Shown one piece after another: positions 1 to 13,290 of a stretch of DNA of 64,000 nucleotides. Position numbers and translations under genes: made by a program. The DNA is taken from NCBI GenBank assembly GCA_030674185.1, contig CM060312.1, forward strand, positions 34,829,362 through 34,893,361, written 5' to 3'. The notes below the pieces were generated by a model. The model made no database searches, had not been told where the DNA came from, and saw only the letters and a list, made by a program, of their open reading frames with translations. Each line of letters begins with the position of its first letter. The stretch's first letter is position 1. This stretch comes from Monoplex corrugatus (taxonomy: Eukaryota > Mollusca > Gastropoda > Littorinimorpha > Ranellidae).

Positions 1-150
1 AACGCGAATTTAATACAACAAGACAAGACAGGCGGAAATTTTCGGCCAACTGGCCTTTGTCAAACGTAAAATCACAAACAAACAAACACCAGGTACAAAA
101 ATTAGGAGAAAAAGACTGAAACTTCCTTGCTGCTCCTCCCAGTGTGAGAT
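1..150 (-). repeat. Dispersed repeat with GGCC palindrome, partial copy
   Basis: This segment shares a long stretch with 51535-51755 and a shorter one with 46403-46475 in the opposite orientation. In the sense direction (minus here) the core reads GACAAAGGCCAGTTGGCCG followed by AAAA and a CTTGTCTTGT tract. The fixed AAGGCC-loop-GGCCGAAA layout recalls the hammerhead-ribozyme regions of Penelope-like elements, but the CUGANGA core is not intact. It lies directly upstream of a LINE-A fragment and is cut by the window edge. Confidence 0.5.
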
Positions 151-1225
151 TCCTTTTCCAGTAATGAAAGATGACTTTAGAGCAGCGTTGAAAAAGATGA
201 AACTAGGAAAATCCCTAGGACCAGATAATGTTAGTATAGAAATGATTGAGGCTCTAGATGAATTTGGTATTGAAAAAGTAACAGTCTTTCTAAATGAGAT
301 TTATGACACTAGAAAGATCCCTGAAGGTATGTCAAAATCAATTTTCATTGCATTTCCAAAGAAAGCAGGGGATATAGAATGCGAACTCCATCGTACAATT
401 AGCTTGATGAGTCATATGACAAAGATTCCATTGAGGTAAATCATGACAATGACAAAGAACAGAATCGAAACAGGAATAGCAGAGGGGCAAAGTGGACTTG
501 TTGAAGGGAAAGGAACTGTCAATGCCATATACGTCCTAAGAACTCTCATAGAAAGATCACTTGAGTTGAATAAGGATTTATGTTTATGATTTGTTGAATA
601 TGCCGAGGCTTTTCATCGGTTAAGACACGGAGAATTGGTCAACGTACTGGAAAAATTCGATACTGATTGAAAAGATGTAAGAATAATAAAGAATATGTAT
701 TGGGAACAAACAGCAGCAATGGGAGTAGAAAACGATATGAGCTCTTTCCAAAACATCGAAAGAAGGGTTATGCAGGGATGTGTTATATCACCAGATTTGT
801 TTTCAGCGAAACCATCACGAGAAACCTAGAAGAATGCCTTGGGTTGAAGGTTGGAATAAAAATGATAAACAATCGTTACGCAGATGACACCGTCCTAATT
901 GCAGAAAATGAAAAAGATCTACAAAATCTTGTGAATCTAGTAGAAATAGAAAGCAGAAATAAAGGGCTAGGAAAAGATAAGCAAAGTTTATAAGCAAATT
1001 GTATCAATCATTTCATGAGGCAAGAAAGGTTTGAGCACCTAGTCACAACAAGAAAGCTAGAGAGAAAAAGCACACCAGGTAGAATCAGGGAGAAACTACT
1101 AAACGATCTTGCGGAGTTGATGAGGACAGAAAGGGTGGGAGATATACTTGTAGCGATAAAACATAGCTTCGTACGGAGGGCCATGATGGCCAACGCCATG
1201 AGGCAAGGCACATGATGATGAATTA
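151..1225 (+). mobile_element. LINE-A reverse transcriptase remnant (RTE-like), decayed
   Basis: This is a degenerate non-LTR retrotransposon. The N-terminal RT segment (LGKSLGPDN, then FIAFPKKAG) lies at 164-439. A YADD active-site motif in NNRYADDTVLIAENEKDL lies near 870-930. The C-terminal LINE segment (RQERFEHLVTTRKLE ... ANAMRQGT) lies at 1015-1215. These pieces are in different frames separated by stops, so no protein can be made. The copy ends in ATGATGATGA, a tail shared by the other LINE-A copies in the window. RTE-type LINEs typically have a short 3' UTR and a microsatellite tail, which fits. Confidence 0.85.
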
Positions 1226-1279
1226 TCTTGATTATTGGGAATTTCATGATTTAGTTTGCTGTTGGCCCGTTTTGAGGTG

Positions 1280-1590
<311 letters not shown>

Positions 1591-1599
1591 ATTAAAGTT

Positions 1600-2415
1600 G
1601 GTTCATTTTTGTAATCTGCACCTGATTTTCAAGTACAAATCTGAGTTCTAGCATTCGTCTTTTTAATGATGGTCATGCACATTTTGTGTGCTAGGAGTGT
1701 TTGTTGTATTTACTGTATTCCGTATAGCAGTATCAATATCTTGTGAAAACCAAACAGTGCATGTAAGTCGTGCAGAATATAGATAATTACTTTTACAGTG
1801 AACAGCTTTTTCCTAGAATTTTCAGACTGGTGTGCATTCGTAGAAAGAAAGGCTTTATAGAGTCAGTTTCATTCAAAAAAAAAGCAAACAAACAAACAAG
1901 CAAACAACAACAACAAGCACTGTTTATTTTCTGTTATTTTCAGTTTGGTTAGAAATATTTAATTTTAAGGCATGTATTTGTAGAATCATCCACTGAATTT
2001 ATCTTAATCTGTTCATTTGGTTTGTGTTTCTAGACGTGTGCAGATATTGTGATCTGCCTTGAAGTATAATTTTTCTGAGCCACAAATTGTTTGCACATGT
2101 TGCATTTAAATTGGTAACTGTATTTGTTAAGATTACTCCTGGATTGTTATACTGTGCTGCAGTGTCACTCAATGTTTTCATGATATAGACTTATGTCTAC
2201 ATCATAGTTACTTACCCACTGTTTCCAAATATTGCGGATAGCATTTATCAGAGCGTTATATTCAAGGACAACATGAGCGTGATTTGGTTGGATCTTGTTC
2301 TGTGCTTCCTGTGACGTGAACAGCTTTATTTCACACAACTTTATCACTTCTTTCATTTAATTGAATCCGTGACTACTCAAAACTTTGAAAGTTCAGTGTG
2401 TTCTGTTAAAGTGTG
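1600..2415. other. Unassigned AT-rich DNA with one exon-like stretch
   Basis: No known gene or repeat was recognised. On the minus strand, a 48-codon reading (ATG at 2356, starting MKEVIKLCEIKLF) runs to a good donor, GTAAGTAAC, at about 2212. A stop immediately precedes the ATG. I cannot identify the peptide and no matching acceptor was found, so this is only a possible first exon or TE fragment. Confidence 0.25.
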
Positions 2416-2605
2416 ATTAACACTTTGACTCCCGCACTCTGCATAACAACTGCAAAAACTTAACCTTTTGACTCCCTCACCCTATCCACCAGCATCCTGC
2501 AGGAAGCTGGTGGATACGATGAGGGAGTCAAAGTTTTTGCTTTGCTAGCATTATTGACAATGCTTCTGCTGATGGACAGGGTGCAGGGTTCAAAGGATTA
2601 ATTTA
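2416..2605. mobile_element. Foldback MITE, piggyBac-like (TTAA ends)
   Basis: A roughly 190-bp palindromic element. The inner arms CTCCCTCACCCTATCCACCA and GGTGGATACGATGAGGGAG pair around a CTGCAG centre near 2500. The outer ends read TTAACACTTTGACTCCC on the left and GGGTTCAAAGGATTAA on the right, both carrying TTAA. TTAA duplications and CCCTTTG-type ends are typical of piggyBac-derived MITEs. A second complete copy is at 39840-40015 and a half copy at 12529-12640. No coding capacity. Confidence 0.65.
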
Positions 2606-2921
2606 TTGTTCCGTTTTTTTGTATTATGAAAATCGTCAATGTGTTATCTTTTAATGTTACTAAACTTTGTTACTTGGTGGGTACTTAGAGCAGTCCTCCA
2701 GAGTGTACGTTTTACTTTACTGAGCAATTTTATCTATACGTGTGAACAAAATTGTATGAATGTGTATGCGTGCTAAATCACGCTTGCGTGTGTGTGTATA
2801 TATATATTGATTTCAGTGGGACAAGCAGACAGGGACGCAGGATGAAGTAGATTATGAATGACACCGTTACTACGACTGCATCGCCACTGAGTAGAGTAAG
2901 TAGTTTTATTCATAGTAACGC

Positions 2922-2923
2922 AT

Positions 2924-2955
<32 letters not shown>

Positions 2956-3120
2956 CCTATCTATCTATATATCTATCTATCTATCTGTCTATCTATCTAT
3001 ACAGAGAGAGAGAGAGAGAGAGAGAGAGGCAATCGTAGTATTATCATATACATACATATATATCTATGTATATATTCATACATACATACATGCATATACA
3101 TATATATATATATCATACAC
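2922..3120. repeat. (TATC)n, (GA)n and TA-rich microsatellites
   Basis: Tetranucleotide TATC runs at 2922-3001, GA at 3003-3028, then CATA/TA-rich sequence to about 3115. Confidence 0.9.
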
Positions 3121-4008
3121 CTCATAATGATATGTGTAAGTAAATATCATACATGTATGTCACTATGATGTGAGGTGTAAGGCCTGGAAAGCCAAACCGA
3201 GATCCTGTGTGCAGCGTGCATTTTGTTTATGTTTAAGATCCCATGGCAATAGAAGAGTTGTCTGAAAAAAAAAGCTCTCTGTTGGTTCCTATCGTAATGA
3301 TAGAAACACACAACACATATACACACATACTCTTCTCTCCTCTCTCCTCTCTCTCTTTTCTCTCTCTCTCTCAGTGGGCAGTACAGAGAAAACGTGTAGT
3401 AAGCCTCCAGTCTAATCTGTAGACTTTATCTGGTATGCATGGAGGTCATGACCTCGGATAGTCTGAACTCTGTGGTAGTCTAATCTATGGCAGACCTTTA
3501 GTTTTATAGTACAAATTTTGCTCGCGGAAAAAAACACGATCTGTATAAATGTCACGCAGTGAGAACCTTGACAAATAACTTTCAAAAATGAGATATTCGA
3601 AAATTAGCAAGAAAGTCAATATTCTTTATATTTCATGTTCATGCTGATACAAACTGTTTATTCCTAAGTAAAGCAACCAAACTCAAAAGTCCGTCCGAAA
3701 TACTATATTTTTCAGTCATAGTCTGCATTCTAGTATGAACATAGTTTGTATTCTAAGTATGAACCATAGTATCTGCATTCTAAGTATGAATGATGGCGGG
3801 TGATGTTAAAATCTAGATATTGTTACGCAGAAATCAAGTAGTTACTACGTTTACACAAGCAATATGCATTATCATAGATGCCTAGCTTCAAGAGCGAAAA
3901 CCTCGAAATTTCGATGGAAAAGGCTAATTTCAAACCCATTTTCTGCATAGTCGTTGTGGGAAGTGGCGTTCGAGTTGTTTGTTTGTTGACTTGTTTGTTT
4001 GTTTGTTT
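3121..4008. other. No recognised gene
   Basis: Around 3225-3275, sequence reading GTTTAAGATCCCATGGCA resembles the central part of some invertebrate SINEs, but no promoter boxes are visible. Short CT arrays occur at 3335-3375. Nothing else is supportable. Confidence 0.3.
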
Positions 4009-4014
4009 GGGATT

Positions 4015-4064
<50 letters not shown>

Positions 4065-4065
4065 G
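4009..4065. repeat. (GTT)n microsatellite
   Basis: About 18 uninterrupted GTT units. They generate the poly-Cys, poly-Leu and poly-Gln frames seen on both strands. Confidence 0.95.
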
Positions 4066-6339
4066 ACAACATCGTTTTTGAAAACTACAATGTATAAAAT
4101 GTGTCGTTGGCGTAACGGTACTTTTTCCCCTGATGTTCGGGAAACGTATGATTGGTTCCAAACATTTTTAATTCGGACAGGGGTGTGACTCTTCCTAACC
4201 CCTTAGAAAATTTGTGCACTTGATGCAAAACAGGCATGTGTTTTGAACAAATTATATCTTTCAGGCAAAGAAAAAAAACGATATTTCCACACACATCAAA
4301 ACTGACAAAACGTGAATGAGCTGTCACAGGTTTGCAGCGCACTTTTTACTGATAAAATTGAAGAAAGGAGATCTAAATTCTTAAATGAAGAGGAGGATAA
4401 ATAGTATATACATGTGAAAAAAAAATCCTTGTTTTGTTTTGTTGTTGTTTTGTCCGTGATGTAGCAATTTACAAATAACTCATTAATTCTCAGTGACAAC
4501 GAATATATAGTCTTCATTTTTCGACGCTACAAACCGCTGAGCCGACAGATATCAGTTTTTCGAAAAGCCCTGAAATGTATCTATATAAAAGAGATTGGGT
4601 GTGGTCGTTACACCAGTGACATTTTATTACACCATTGACAGTTTTCTTGGACCTTTTGTGTACATTATAGACGGTTTCATTTTTCTCTTTTCTTTTATGC
4701 AGCGAATTGCTTTTGAAGAGATTAGGGAAGTGTTTCTTGTTATACATGTATACATGAATGTATTCATGTATCGGCAGATGTGACTGCAACCTTTCAGAAA
4801 GAGACAGAGACAGAGAGAAAGAGACAGACAAAGGAAGAAGAGAGAGAGACACACACGTTTTTCTTAAAGTAAGTTACAAAATAAATATAATATAATAAAA
4901 GTTCTGAACATTTTCCGGTTCAAAGATCAAAGCATACGAAACGTAACACCTCAGAATTTCATTATTTGTCAGTCCAGTCCTTTGCTTAAAAAAAAAAAGG
5001 GAAAAAAAGGATAGAAACTTCAGACTGCGGATAAAACAGTACCCATGCATAACCTCTCCAGATATATAATACATGTATTTTCTAGAGCACATCTCTCACC
5101 TCGTCAAATCGGATGTTTTAGCCATAAAGTTCTGATAAAGTTCAAGTTAAAGGTAAACTGTTGGGTGTGTGTGCTCAGGATTGTACTTCAGCCACTGTAA
5201 AATCTTTCCCATATTGTAGGATCTACAAGGAGATGGTTAGACATGTTTGCCAGATTCACTAGATGACATCAGACGAAATGTCCTCATGCGTATACCAGCC
5301 GATGTCCCTGAACTGTCTGGGCCAAAGAAAAAAGAAACAAAGAACACTTTGCATGTCCACTGTATACACACAGTTGATGTGTACATCCCCCTATCCACAT
5401 CTTCTACGAAACCTGAATAGCTTTCCATCATACTTTATAATGACCCATCAATCTGGGCACTCCCCTGGCGGAGGCACTTTAACATCATGATCAAAAAATG
5501 GAAACATGAAAACTTTGCCATCTTTGGATTTTCCGGTACTCCATGAGCAAACTGACTGGAAACCCAATGTTCGTCAACCATATCTCCTCTGTTTCAAGTC
5601 AATGGCGAGTGGATCTGTAATACAAACAAGATCCACCCTTGGCAAAACCAGTCTGTGCAGATCCTTTCGTACATATGATTCCCGATGTTGGGGTAGGCTA
5701 AAATATATTTGGGCTTACTGCGTACTTGCCGAGGCACAGACCTGCCAAATGCCCATGTGTATACCCATTTTTGTAATTTTCATTACTTCGTTTTCATACA
5801 TTGGTTGAATTTCTTGTCCGTGCAGATATGTCCCCAATTTGTACTTGTCAGAATACATAGCTTACCTGTTGATGACAAAACCCAGTAGGCTTGAATTTGA
5901 AACCAAACATCTTGATTCATCATGTTTCAAGTTCGGATGAAATGATAGCACATAACGTTACTATAAAGTAGTTTCATTCCCCTTTAAACCCTGCAATTGT
6001 TTATTCCGTATACCAATATACAATGTATAGAAATAAACAAATATACATCAAGAATACAGCAATTCTGTCAATGTTGTAACAGATGTATCACTGGTTTAAC
6101 GAATTTCAGCGTTATATCAATGACTATTACACAAATGACGAAAAACAGTTCGGAAAAAAAAGTTACTCCCTCCAGTATGACCAATTAAAAAAAATTCTGT
6201 CTTAATTAAGTTTGATCTCTAAGGCAGTCCCCTGTGAAATAATAACTTTGCGCTTATTTTCAGACTTTAAAAGTTTTGCCTGATGAAATGTAGACTTTTC
6301 GTTTTGAGCCCAGCAACGTAACCATATAACAGACCTTCT
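4066..6339. other. No recognised gene or repeat
   Basis: Moderately AT-rich DNA was read on both strands. The open frame at 5506-5808 has no recognisable domain, promoter or splice context. I see nothing supportable here. Confidence 0.3.
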
Positions 6340-7264
6340 CTTCCTTCTCCCCCCCCCCCCTCTCTCTCTCTCTCCGCATCAAGAGGCCTTGATGTGTCAT
6401 ACGCAGAACTAATTATCTTTAAAAGACAACTGAAAGTGTTAGCTATGAAGAACAAGTGTTTCTCTAGTGATAATCATACCTTTTTGTTGGACAGTTGATT
6501 GTTAACGACATTGTTTGTTTGTTTTTATATCAGATTGAGAGAGAGGAGAGAGAGGAGAGAGGAGAGAGAGAGAAGAGAGAGAGAGGAGAGAACGATTTCC
6601 TTCGTTTATATTCGGACCCCATGGTGCATTCCTGGCAAGCCTTTATTCTTTCAAGCGTATCTGCCCCCCCCCCCACCCCCATCCCTCCGTTTCAAAGCTA
6701 AAAAAAAATGATAATAATAATTCCTCTAAAAGCCCCTGTGTTCCATCGAGAAAAAAATATACTATGACGTTACTATAATAATGTTAACAGAGTTTTATCA
6801 GTGTTGTTAAAATACCCATGCAGACTGTTGTGGATTGTCTGTGTGTTGTCAACGTTTTGTTATATATATATATATATACACACACAATATATATATATAT
6901 ATGTCCACACGTACACACTATTCCAGTTTCTCCTTTTAGATTTTATGAGTTGTAAGAATTTTAAGACGACAAAATGAGATAAAGTAGCAATTTGTTTGTA
7001 CGACCAGTACTGCATAAGTCTGTTGAACAAGTGTAAATTTTAATACTAAAATCAAATGTTTTGTACTTGAAGTATGGAAATGTACGAACTTTGCAACGCA
7101 GTACAATTCGCATTATCATGACGTCTCAGCCTGTCCGCTGTAAATAATTTGAGATTATGTACTCCGATGTATAGATGTCGAAAACGGGTGGGTTTGGGAG
7201 AGAAAAAGCGCGGTGACGTGTAATACACATTCCACGACGGTTGCACATGATACCTCTCTCTCTC

Positions 7265-7322
<58 letters not shown>

Positions 7323-7345
7323 CGCTCGCTCGCTCGTTTGATAGC
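6340..7345. repeat. Cluster of simple repeats
   Basis: Poly-C and CT at 6347-6375, GA at 6536-6592, poly-C at 6664-6680, TA at 6861-6903, CT at 7253-7315 running into a short (GCTC)n at 7318-7336. Unique sequence between them shows no gene. Confidence 0.85.
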
Positions 7346-7479
7346 TTGCTTTCGGAGATCACTGTGATGTGGTGTGTTGTAATTCAGAAAGGTTGCATTG
7401 CAAATTTTCGTGATTTTTTTTTTCAGATGTAATCTATAATCTATACTGTATAACAGAACAGCCTACAGAGACCATGTCT

Positions 7480-8165
7480 GAGTGATAAGAGCCCGGGTTA
7501 CCAAAGTGCCATCTGCCAACCTCCATCGGGGCAAATGCGAAAAATGTGCTGCTGGGGGGAAACCACAGAACATCTGTGGAAGGAAAGGAACATCATCACT
7601 TTTGCCATCTGGAGCGTATGAGCAATCAAGCAAGTTAGAAAACTGAAAGAATTGACCCATAAATTGGACAGATACCCCGGGTAATGGAGCAATACAGATA
7701 GAAGAAGGGTATCTGCTGTACTGTAGTGAAGAAAAGGGCAAACATGCTCATTAATTGGGGGTTTGATCAACAAAAACGTCAGGAAAGCTGTACTGGGAAG
7801 CTGTCCTGCTTTCATGACAATCCACCTAAGAACAAAACCAATCAACGTCATGGTCGTGAAAATGTATGCTCCCATATCAGACTATGAGGATGATCTCATT
7901 GAAGAATTCTACATCCATGTTCATGTGGTCATCAACAAATATGACAAGAAAGATATCCTCGTCGTTCAGGGTGACAGGAACGCCAAAGTTGACATTAATG
8001 CTCAACACAAGCTGAGAAAGGAAAGGAGAAACACAGCGTTACAAACAAGACGATTAGTCAAGAAGAGAAGAATGCAAACAAAAGCCATATCGAGCAATGA
8101 TATGAAGACATTGAGAAAAACCATCAGAACAGTGACACAAGGAATGCTTTTACCATTATATTATG
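7480..8165 (+). mobile_element. LINE endonuclease-domain remnant
   Basis: A decayed apurinic-endonuclease-type N-terminal domain of a non-LTR element. The clearest part is at 7763-8000: VMVVKMYAPISDYEDDLIEE followed by KKDILVVQGDRNAKV. This matches the YAPTxDxxDxxxEEFY and KKDILIVQGDWNAKV blocks of the intact element at 13.4-16.8 kb, with W changed to R in the GDWNAK motif. Upstream (7480-7760) remnants of the EN start are in other frames. No RT follows. Pseudogene of a mobile element. Confidence 0.75.
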
Positions 8166-8206
8166 GATGTACGTGGATATAAGGACACACATACATACAC
8201 TCACAC

Positions 8207-8264
<58 letters not shown>

Positions 8265-8276
8265 ATATATTATATG

Positions 8277-8319
<43 letters not shown>

Positions 8320-8345
8320 GTCCTTATATCCATGTATCCATGTCG
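8166..8345. repeat. (CA)n-(TA)n array flanked by inverted arms
   Basis: A CA array (8207-8262) and a TA array (8285-8317) sit between inverted arms of about 24 bp. The left arm is GTGGATATAAGGACAC and the right arm is ATGTCCTTATATCCATG. The whole unit could fold into a hairpin. Confidence 0.8.
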
Positions 8346-8732
8346 CTTTACTGCTCTCATCACTATATTGCACGCATCGCTGTTGCAGAGACTGTTCAGC
8401 AGGTACAAAACTGAGGGTGACAGCTTTACAGATCAGATAATTGCCATCAACAAAACCTAGGTTAGAAGCTATGAGCCAGAACTAAAGAAATGTTACATCA
8501 CCATTACCACTCCTTGTTACTGTGTAGTGATGTGGGGTTTAAATGATGCAACAATTTATCCCACACCATGGGTTTGATTCCTTGAAATAAAGGAATTGAA
8601 ACCAGGATGAAATTTCCACACTTTACTAACCCCTAAATATTACCTAACTTAATTCAGTTAGTAGTAATCGAACAATTGCTGGAAAGATGTCACACAAAGT
8701 CCTTGCACAGCAATGTTTTTGTCATCATCATT
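8346..8732. other. No recognised gene
   Basis: Unique-looking DNA between a microsatellite hairpin and a LINE-A tail. Nothing supportable. Confidence 0.3.
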
Positions 8733-9592
8733 ATCATCAGGTGCCTTGCCGCATGGCGTTGGCGATCATGGACTTCCATCTGTCTCTATCTCTTGTTGCC
8801 TCAAGCATCTCTTCCACCCTCTTTGTCCTCAGCCACTCTGCAAGTCCGTCTAGTATCTTCTCCCTAGGTCTACCTGGTGCTCTCTTCCCCTCCAGCTTTC
8901 CCGTCGTGACCAGGTGCTCCAATTCCCCCCTCCTCATAAAATGGCCTACAAATGTTGCCTGTCGTTTCTTAATCTTCCTGATGAATGATCTTCTTGTGTC
9001 TGCCTCCATCAAGACTGCCTCGTTTGTTTTCTTTGCTGTCCATGGAACTCTCAACATTCTTCTTAGAAACCACATCTCGGCTGCCTCAATCTTGTTTTGG
9101 CTTTGCTTGTTGATTGTCCACCCCTCACATCCGTACAACAGTATTGGTTCTATAAAAAAAAAAAACATTCAAGAACTCTCTTCCTGATGTTAATTGATAG
9201 GTATTTGTTGGTAAGAATGCTTTTCATCTTCTTGAATGCTGTTTTGGCATGGCCGATTCTGCTGGCTGTTTCTGATGTGCATCTGCCGTCTGGTGAAATG
9301 ATCGGTCCAGGTATTTAAACTTATCAACCTATCTCAAGGTTGTGCCGTTTGCTGTTATTTTGCATGAGGGGGATTTCATGTTTTTTACTGATCACCATGA
9401 CTTGAGTCTTCCTGCTGTTTAGTTCCAATCCTTTACCTTTGCTTTCGATTTCTAGTACATTCACAAGGTTTTATAGGTCCCTTTCATTTTCTGCAACCAG
9501 CACGGTGTCATCTGCGTATCGAATGTTGTTTATCATTTTTCCTCCAACCTCTAACCAGGGTCTTCCTCTAGGTTTCTCATGATGTTTTCGCA
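8733..9592 (-). mobile_element. LINE-A 3' half, minus strand
   Basis: This copy reads from the YADD region (ADDTVLVAENERDLQNLV equivalent at about 9470-9530) down to the C-terminus at 8737-9168. The latter is open for about 143 codons: ILLYGCEGWTINKQSQNKIE, LRVPWTAKKTNE, KRAPGRPREKILDGLAEWLR and IANAMRQGT. It ends at 8733-8750 in the CAT/ATG microsatellite tail. The region before 9170 is broken by an A-run and other shifts. It is 5'-truncated within RT. Confidence 0.88.
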
Positions 9593-9596
9593 AAAA

Positions 9597-9623
9597 CATT
9601 ATAATGTACAAACATTATAATGT
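9597..9623. repeat. Two direct copies of a 12-bp palindrome
   Basis: ACATTATAATGT occurs at 9597-9608 and again at 9612-9623, in the short spacer between two LINE-A fragments of opposite orientation. Confidence 0.7.
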
Positions 9624-9654
9624 TCTTATACTTGCACAACACTGTTTTCGTCAG

Positions 9655-9900
9655 TATCGTCTGTACTGTTGTTGGAAAAGACGATCAAAATCTATAGGAC
9701 ATTTTATAGGGCAAGAGAAATCTGAGCACCTAGTCACAACTAGAGGGAAAAAAAGCACCAGACAGACCTAGGGTGAAAATAATAGTTCTGCAGAGTGGGT
9801 GGAGACAGAAAGGATAGGCGAATCAAATGTAGCTACAAAAGAAGGATTTTTATGGAGGGCCATAATCGCCAACGCCACGCGGCAAGGCGCATGATGATGA
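9655..9900 (+). mobile_element. LINE-A C-terminal remnant
   Basis: Heavily mutated 3' end of LINE-A. The HLVTT equivalent lies at about 9727, then a GRPRE-like stretch, and it ends GCCAACGCCACGCGGCAAG plus an ATGATGATGA tail. It is inverted relative to the copy at 8733-9592 and heavily 5'-truncated. Confidence 0.8.
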
Positions 9901-11556
9901 CGACTGTTGATGGACAGATTAATAGTGAAATCATCAGGAAACCAGTCACGAACTTGATCATCTTCCGACACATCAATGGCACTGGAGATGTCGCAACTCA
10001 AGAATGCTGTGACGATTATATCAGGGTGCAGTTTGTCACACGCTCAGCTGACCTAATTGATTATGTCCTGCTTGTTGGCTGTTAGAGGTTTCTTCCTGCA
10101 GTAAAGGGGTCTGTCCTGTCTCATCCGGGATACTCAACCCGGCAGTTCGGGATGGAATCTTTGAATGATTGTGTGAGACTGACTTCAAAGGGCTGTGCAT
10201 CCCCCAGGGGCTTGAATCAAATCGACATCGCGAGCTTACAGTGCATCTCATCTATGTTCGAGAACTCGCAAGCGACGAGTGTCAGATTTATACCGATAGG
10301 GTTGAGTATACAGATAGGGTGGTTGTTTATGTACGCGTGCGGCTCTCTTAAGATGTCTTACCATTGCGCCCCGTTCTGCCCTTGGCTGTCTAAGAAATAG
10401 GTCGCCTGGAGTTGACCCCGAGATGACCAGGTCACAGCGCCCTTGAATGTACTCAGCCTCTTCCATCTTCTTCCCGCCATTGCTCTGACCTATATCGTGT
10501 GTGTGTGTGTGTGGGTGTGTGTACGAGCCTGTATGTGTCTTAGGGGAATGGGGGGGGGGGGGGGAGAGCCTATGTGTGTGTCGTTTATATGTGGATGAGG
10601 GACTGTAAAGAGGGATGACTAAAATGAGTGTGAACGTGTAGTTTGCCTCATATGTGTGTATGTATGATACTGAGGAAGATGGGGGGGGGGGGGGGGAGGG
10701 GGGGGAGAGGGGGGAGCTGGAAGGGGAAAAGAGTCGGTTGGTGTGTAGTTTGTTTGCTGTGCGTATGCTAATGTGTTGTGGTGGTTAGAAGTAGGGGAAA
10801 GAGTGGTCGAGTAGTTCGTTTAGGGGTGGGGACTTTCGGTGAGATCAAGATTTTCTATCTGTGTACTGAAGTTGGTGGTAGTGGGCTGCCAACTTTCTGC
10901 AGTTTTTTATCTATGAAGCTAAAAAGACTTGTTCCGTTGGTACTATGACACATACATTTTTATTTTCACTCTATACACATGCCACATACAGAAACGTGCG
11001 CACGTGCTCACGCGCAGAATCTGAGAGGCAGATGCGTGCACACACACACTCGCGCGCGTGCGCGCGGAACTATGGTTGAGGGGAACAAGCCATAGGCCTA
11101 TCATGCTAGGCTAGGCCCTAATACATTTCTTTTCCCGCGCGTTAGTCTCAATTTACCTACTTGACTTTTCTTTTTTTTTTTTTTTTTTTTTTTTAAAGGG
11201 AGATTGTTTCATATCGACCTGAGAGAGTGTGTTTGAGTGTTTATGTGTGTGCACTGTCACAAAAACGAGTTAGCGAGGGTCTCTCCGCTTATATTCGCTT
11301 TTTAATGCCAGTTTCCTTATTTGCCCTGTCTCGCTCTTTTTTTATTATTTACTATATTTTGTTACTATTTAGTTGGGTGGATAATGATACATTGTATATA
11401 AATTAGTTTGTACTGTCTCTCTGTCTATAGAATGAACAAGCATGTAGTTTGTCCTGTCTCTCTGTCAATAAAATGAACAGTTATAATACATGTTCCACAC
11501 ATCACATGATTGTGAGGACATGCCTGGATATCTTCATGATCCACAACTCGCAGACA

Positions 11557-11607
<51 letters not shown>

Positions 11608-12189
11608 TATCTTCCTTGTTTTGTTCCATCGCACCACCGCGCTCTATAATATAATAGCAACAAGAGTGATACATGAAGGTTGCACACTCTGTGTTGGATA
11701 AGAATAACCCAGTTGCAATTTGTGACTTCATGAAAGACGATTTAGGGAAGCGATTTCAAACTGACCAGAACAGGTTTCACGTTGACGTGCTCAATTATTA
11801 GGGTTGGCTAACTGATTTCAGACTCAGTGGAATGACCCGCGCTTCAGCACTAGATTAATCGGTCGGTTGTTTGGTTGATTGGTTGGAAGTGGTGGATTGC
11901 GATGATGATAGTAGCTGATGTTGGCAGTGTGCTCGTCGTTGGACTGTTGTTGTTCTCGCTTCAATTTGACATTGTTCATTACACCCTTCTGCCTTTGCAT
12001 GTAGTACAGCAACATACGTTAGTACGTGTGTATGTTTGACCTTTAGACATCTTTTCAGCATTACGTCATGCCAGGTTATTTTTCATCATCTCCTGTTGTG
12101 TTATCTCGAGTGTTGAATAGTTATTTTATTTTCGGTTTTGTTTTTTCTTGATGTTAAAAATAGTATTGTTCAGCAATTTTTTAAAGCTC
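9901..12189. other. No gene recognised; poly-G, poly-T and CT tracts
   Basis: Contains G tracts at 10546-10564 and 10680-10712, a purine-pyrimidine stretch with CGCGCGTGCGCGCG near 11051, poly-T at 11167-11196 and CT at 11556-11605. Open frames here lack recognisable domains. Confidence 0.35.
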
Positions 12190-12528
12190 GTAGATGATCA
12201 TCGTGGGGATGCCATGGGCTCTTTCAGTAAGCTGTTAAATGATATCGACTCCTTCTGCGAATTGTGTGCCAGCTATTTCCTCTCTTCTGTTACTGTCTTT
12301 GTTTCTGCTTTGTTCCTTTGCTCCCTGTCATCTCTCCCTGTCATTTTCTGCTTTGCTGGTCCATTCACCTGTACGGGTGTGTTCTATAAAGTCTAAATTC
12401 TTTCTCTTAGGACTGAAATTAGGTGCATGTATTTACTGTATTTTTGGTTCTCAGGAAGTTCTATGTGCAGAAGCAATTTTTCATAATTATTTTAAGTCAG
12501 TTTTTAGAGGTTTTAGTGTCCCGGAAGC
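12190..12528 (-). repeat. R1 dispersed repeat, truncated inverted copy
   Basis: This is the reverse complement of the right part of the R1 copies at 23335, 36276 and 50153. Shared blocks include TTCCTTTGCT-type, GGTCCATTCACCTGTA and TTGGTTCTCAGGAAGT sequence. It carries no coding capacity and abuts a half foldback MITE. Confidence 0.65.
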
Positions 12529-12640
12529 TGATGGATAGGGTGAGGAAGTCAAAGGGTTACGTTTTTACTTTGCTAGCATGGTTGACAATGCAGGATGCCG
12601 GCCGACAGGGTGAGGGAGTCAAAGGGTTAAAAAAAAACGG
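12529..12640. mobile_element. Half copy of the foldback MITE
   Basis: Reads AAGCTGATGGATAGGGTGAGG ... TTTACTTTGCTAGCATGGTTGACAATG-like sequence (described in pieces), ending GAGTCAAAGGGTTAA. It matches the right half of the elements at 2416-2605 and 39840-40015. The left half is replaced by R1. Confidence 0.6.
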
Positions 12641-12819
12641 AGATTGAAAAGGACGACAGTGAATATTCCAAACTCTGATATCGTGTGCGTGTGTCAAGAC
12701 TTAAAAACTATCCTATACTATACTTATGAGAACTGTGTTTGCGAGGGCAGGGGCGAGGGGAATGTATTGGTATGCGTGTACACACAAGCACACATACACA
12801 CAAGGACGCACGCACAAGG

Positions 12820-13290
<471 letters not shown>

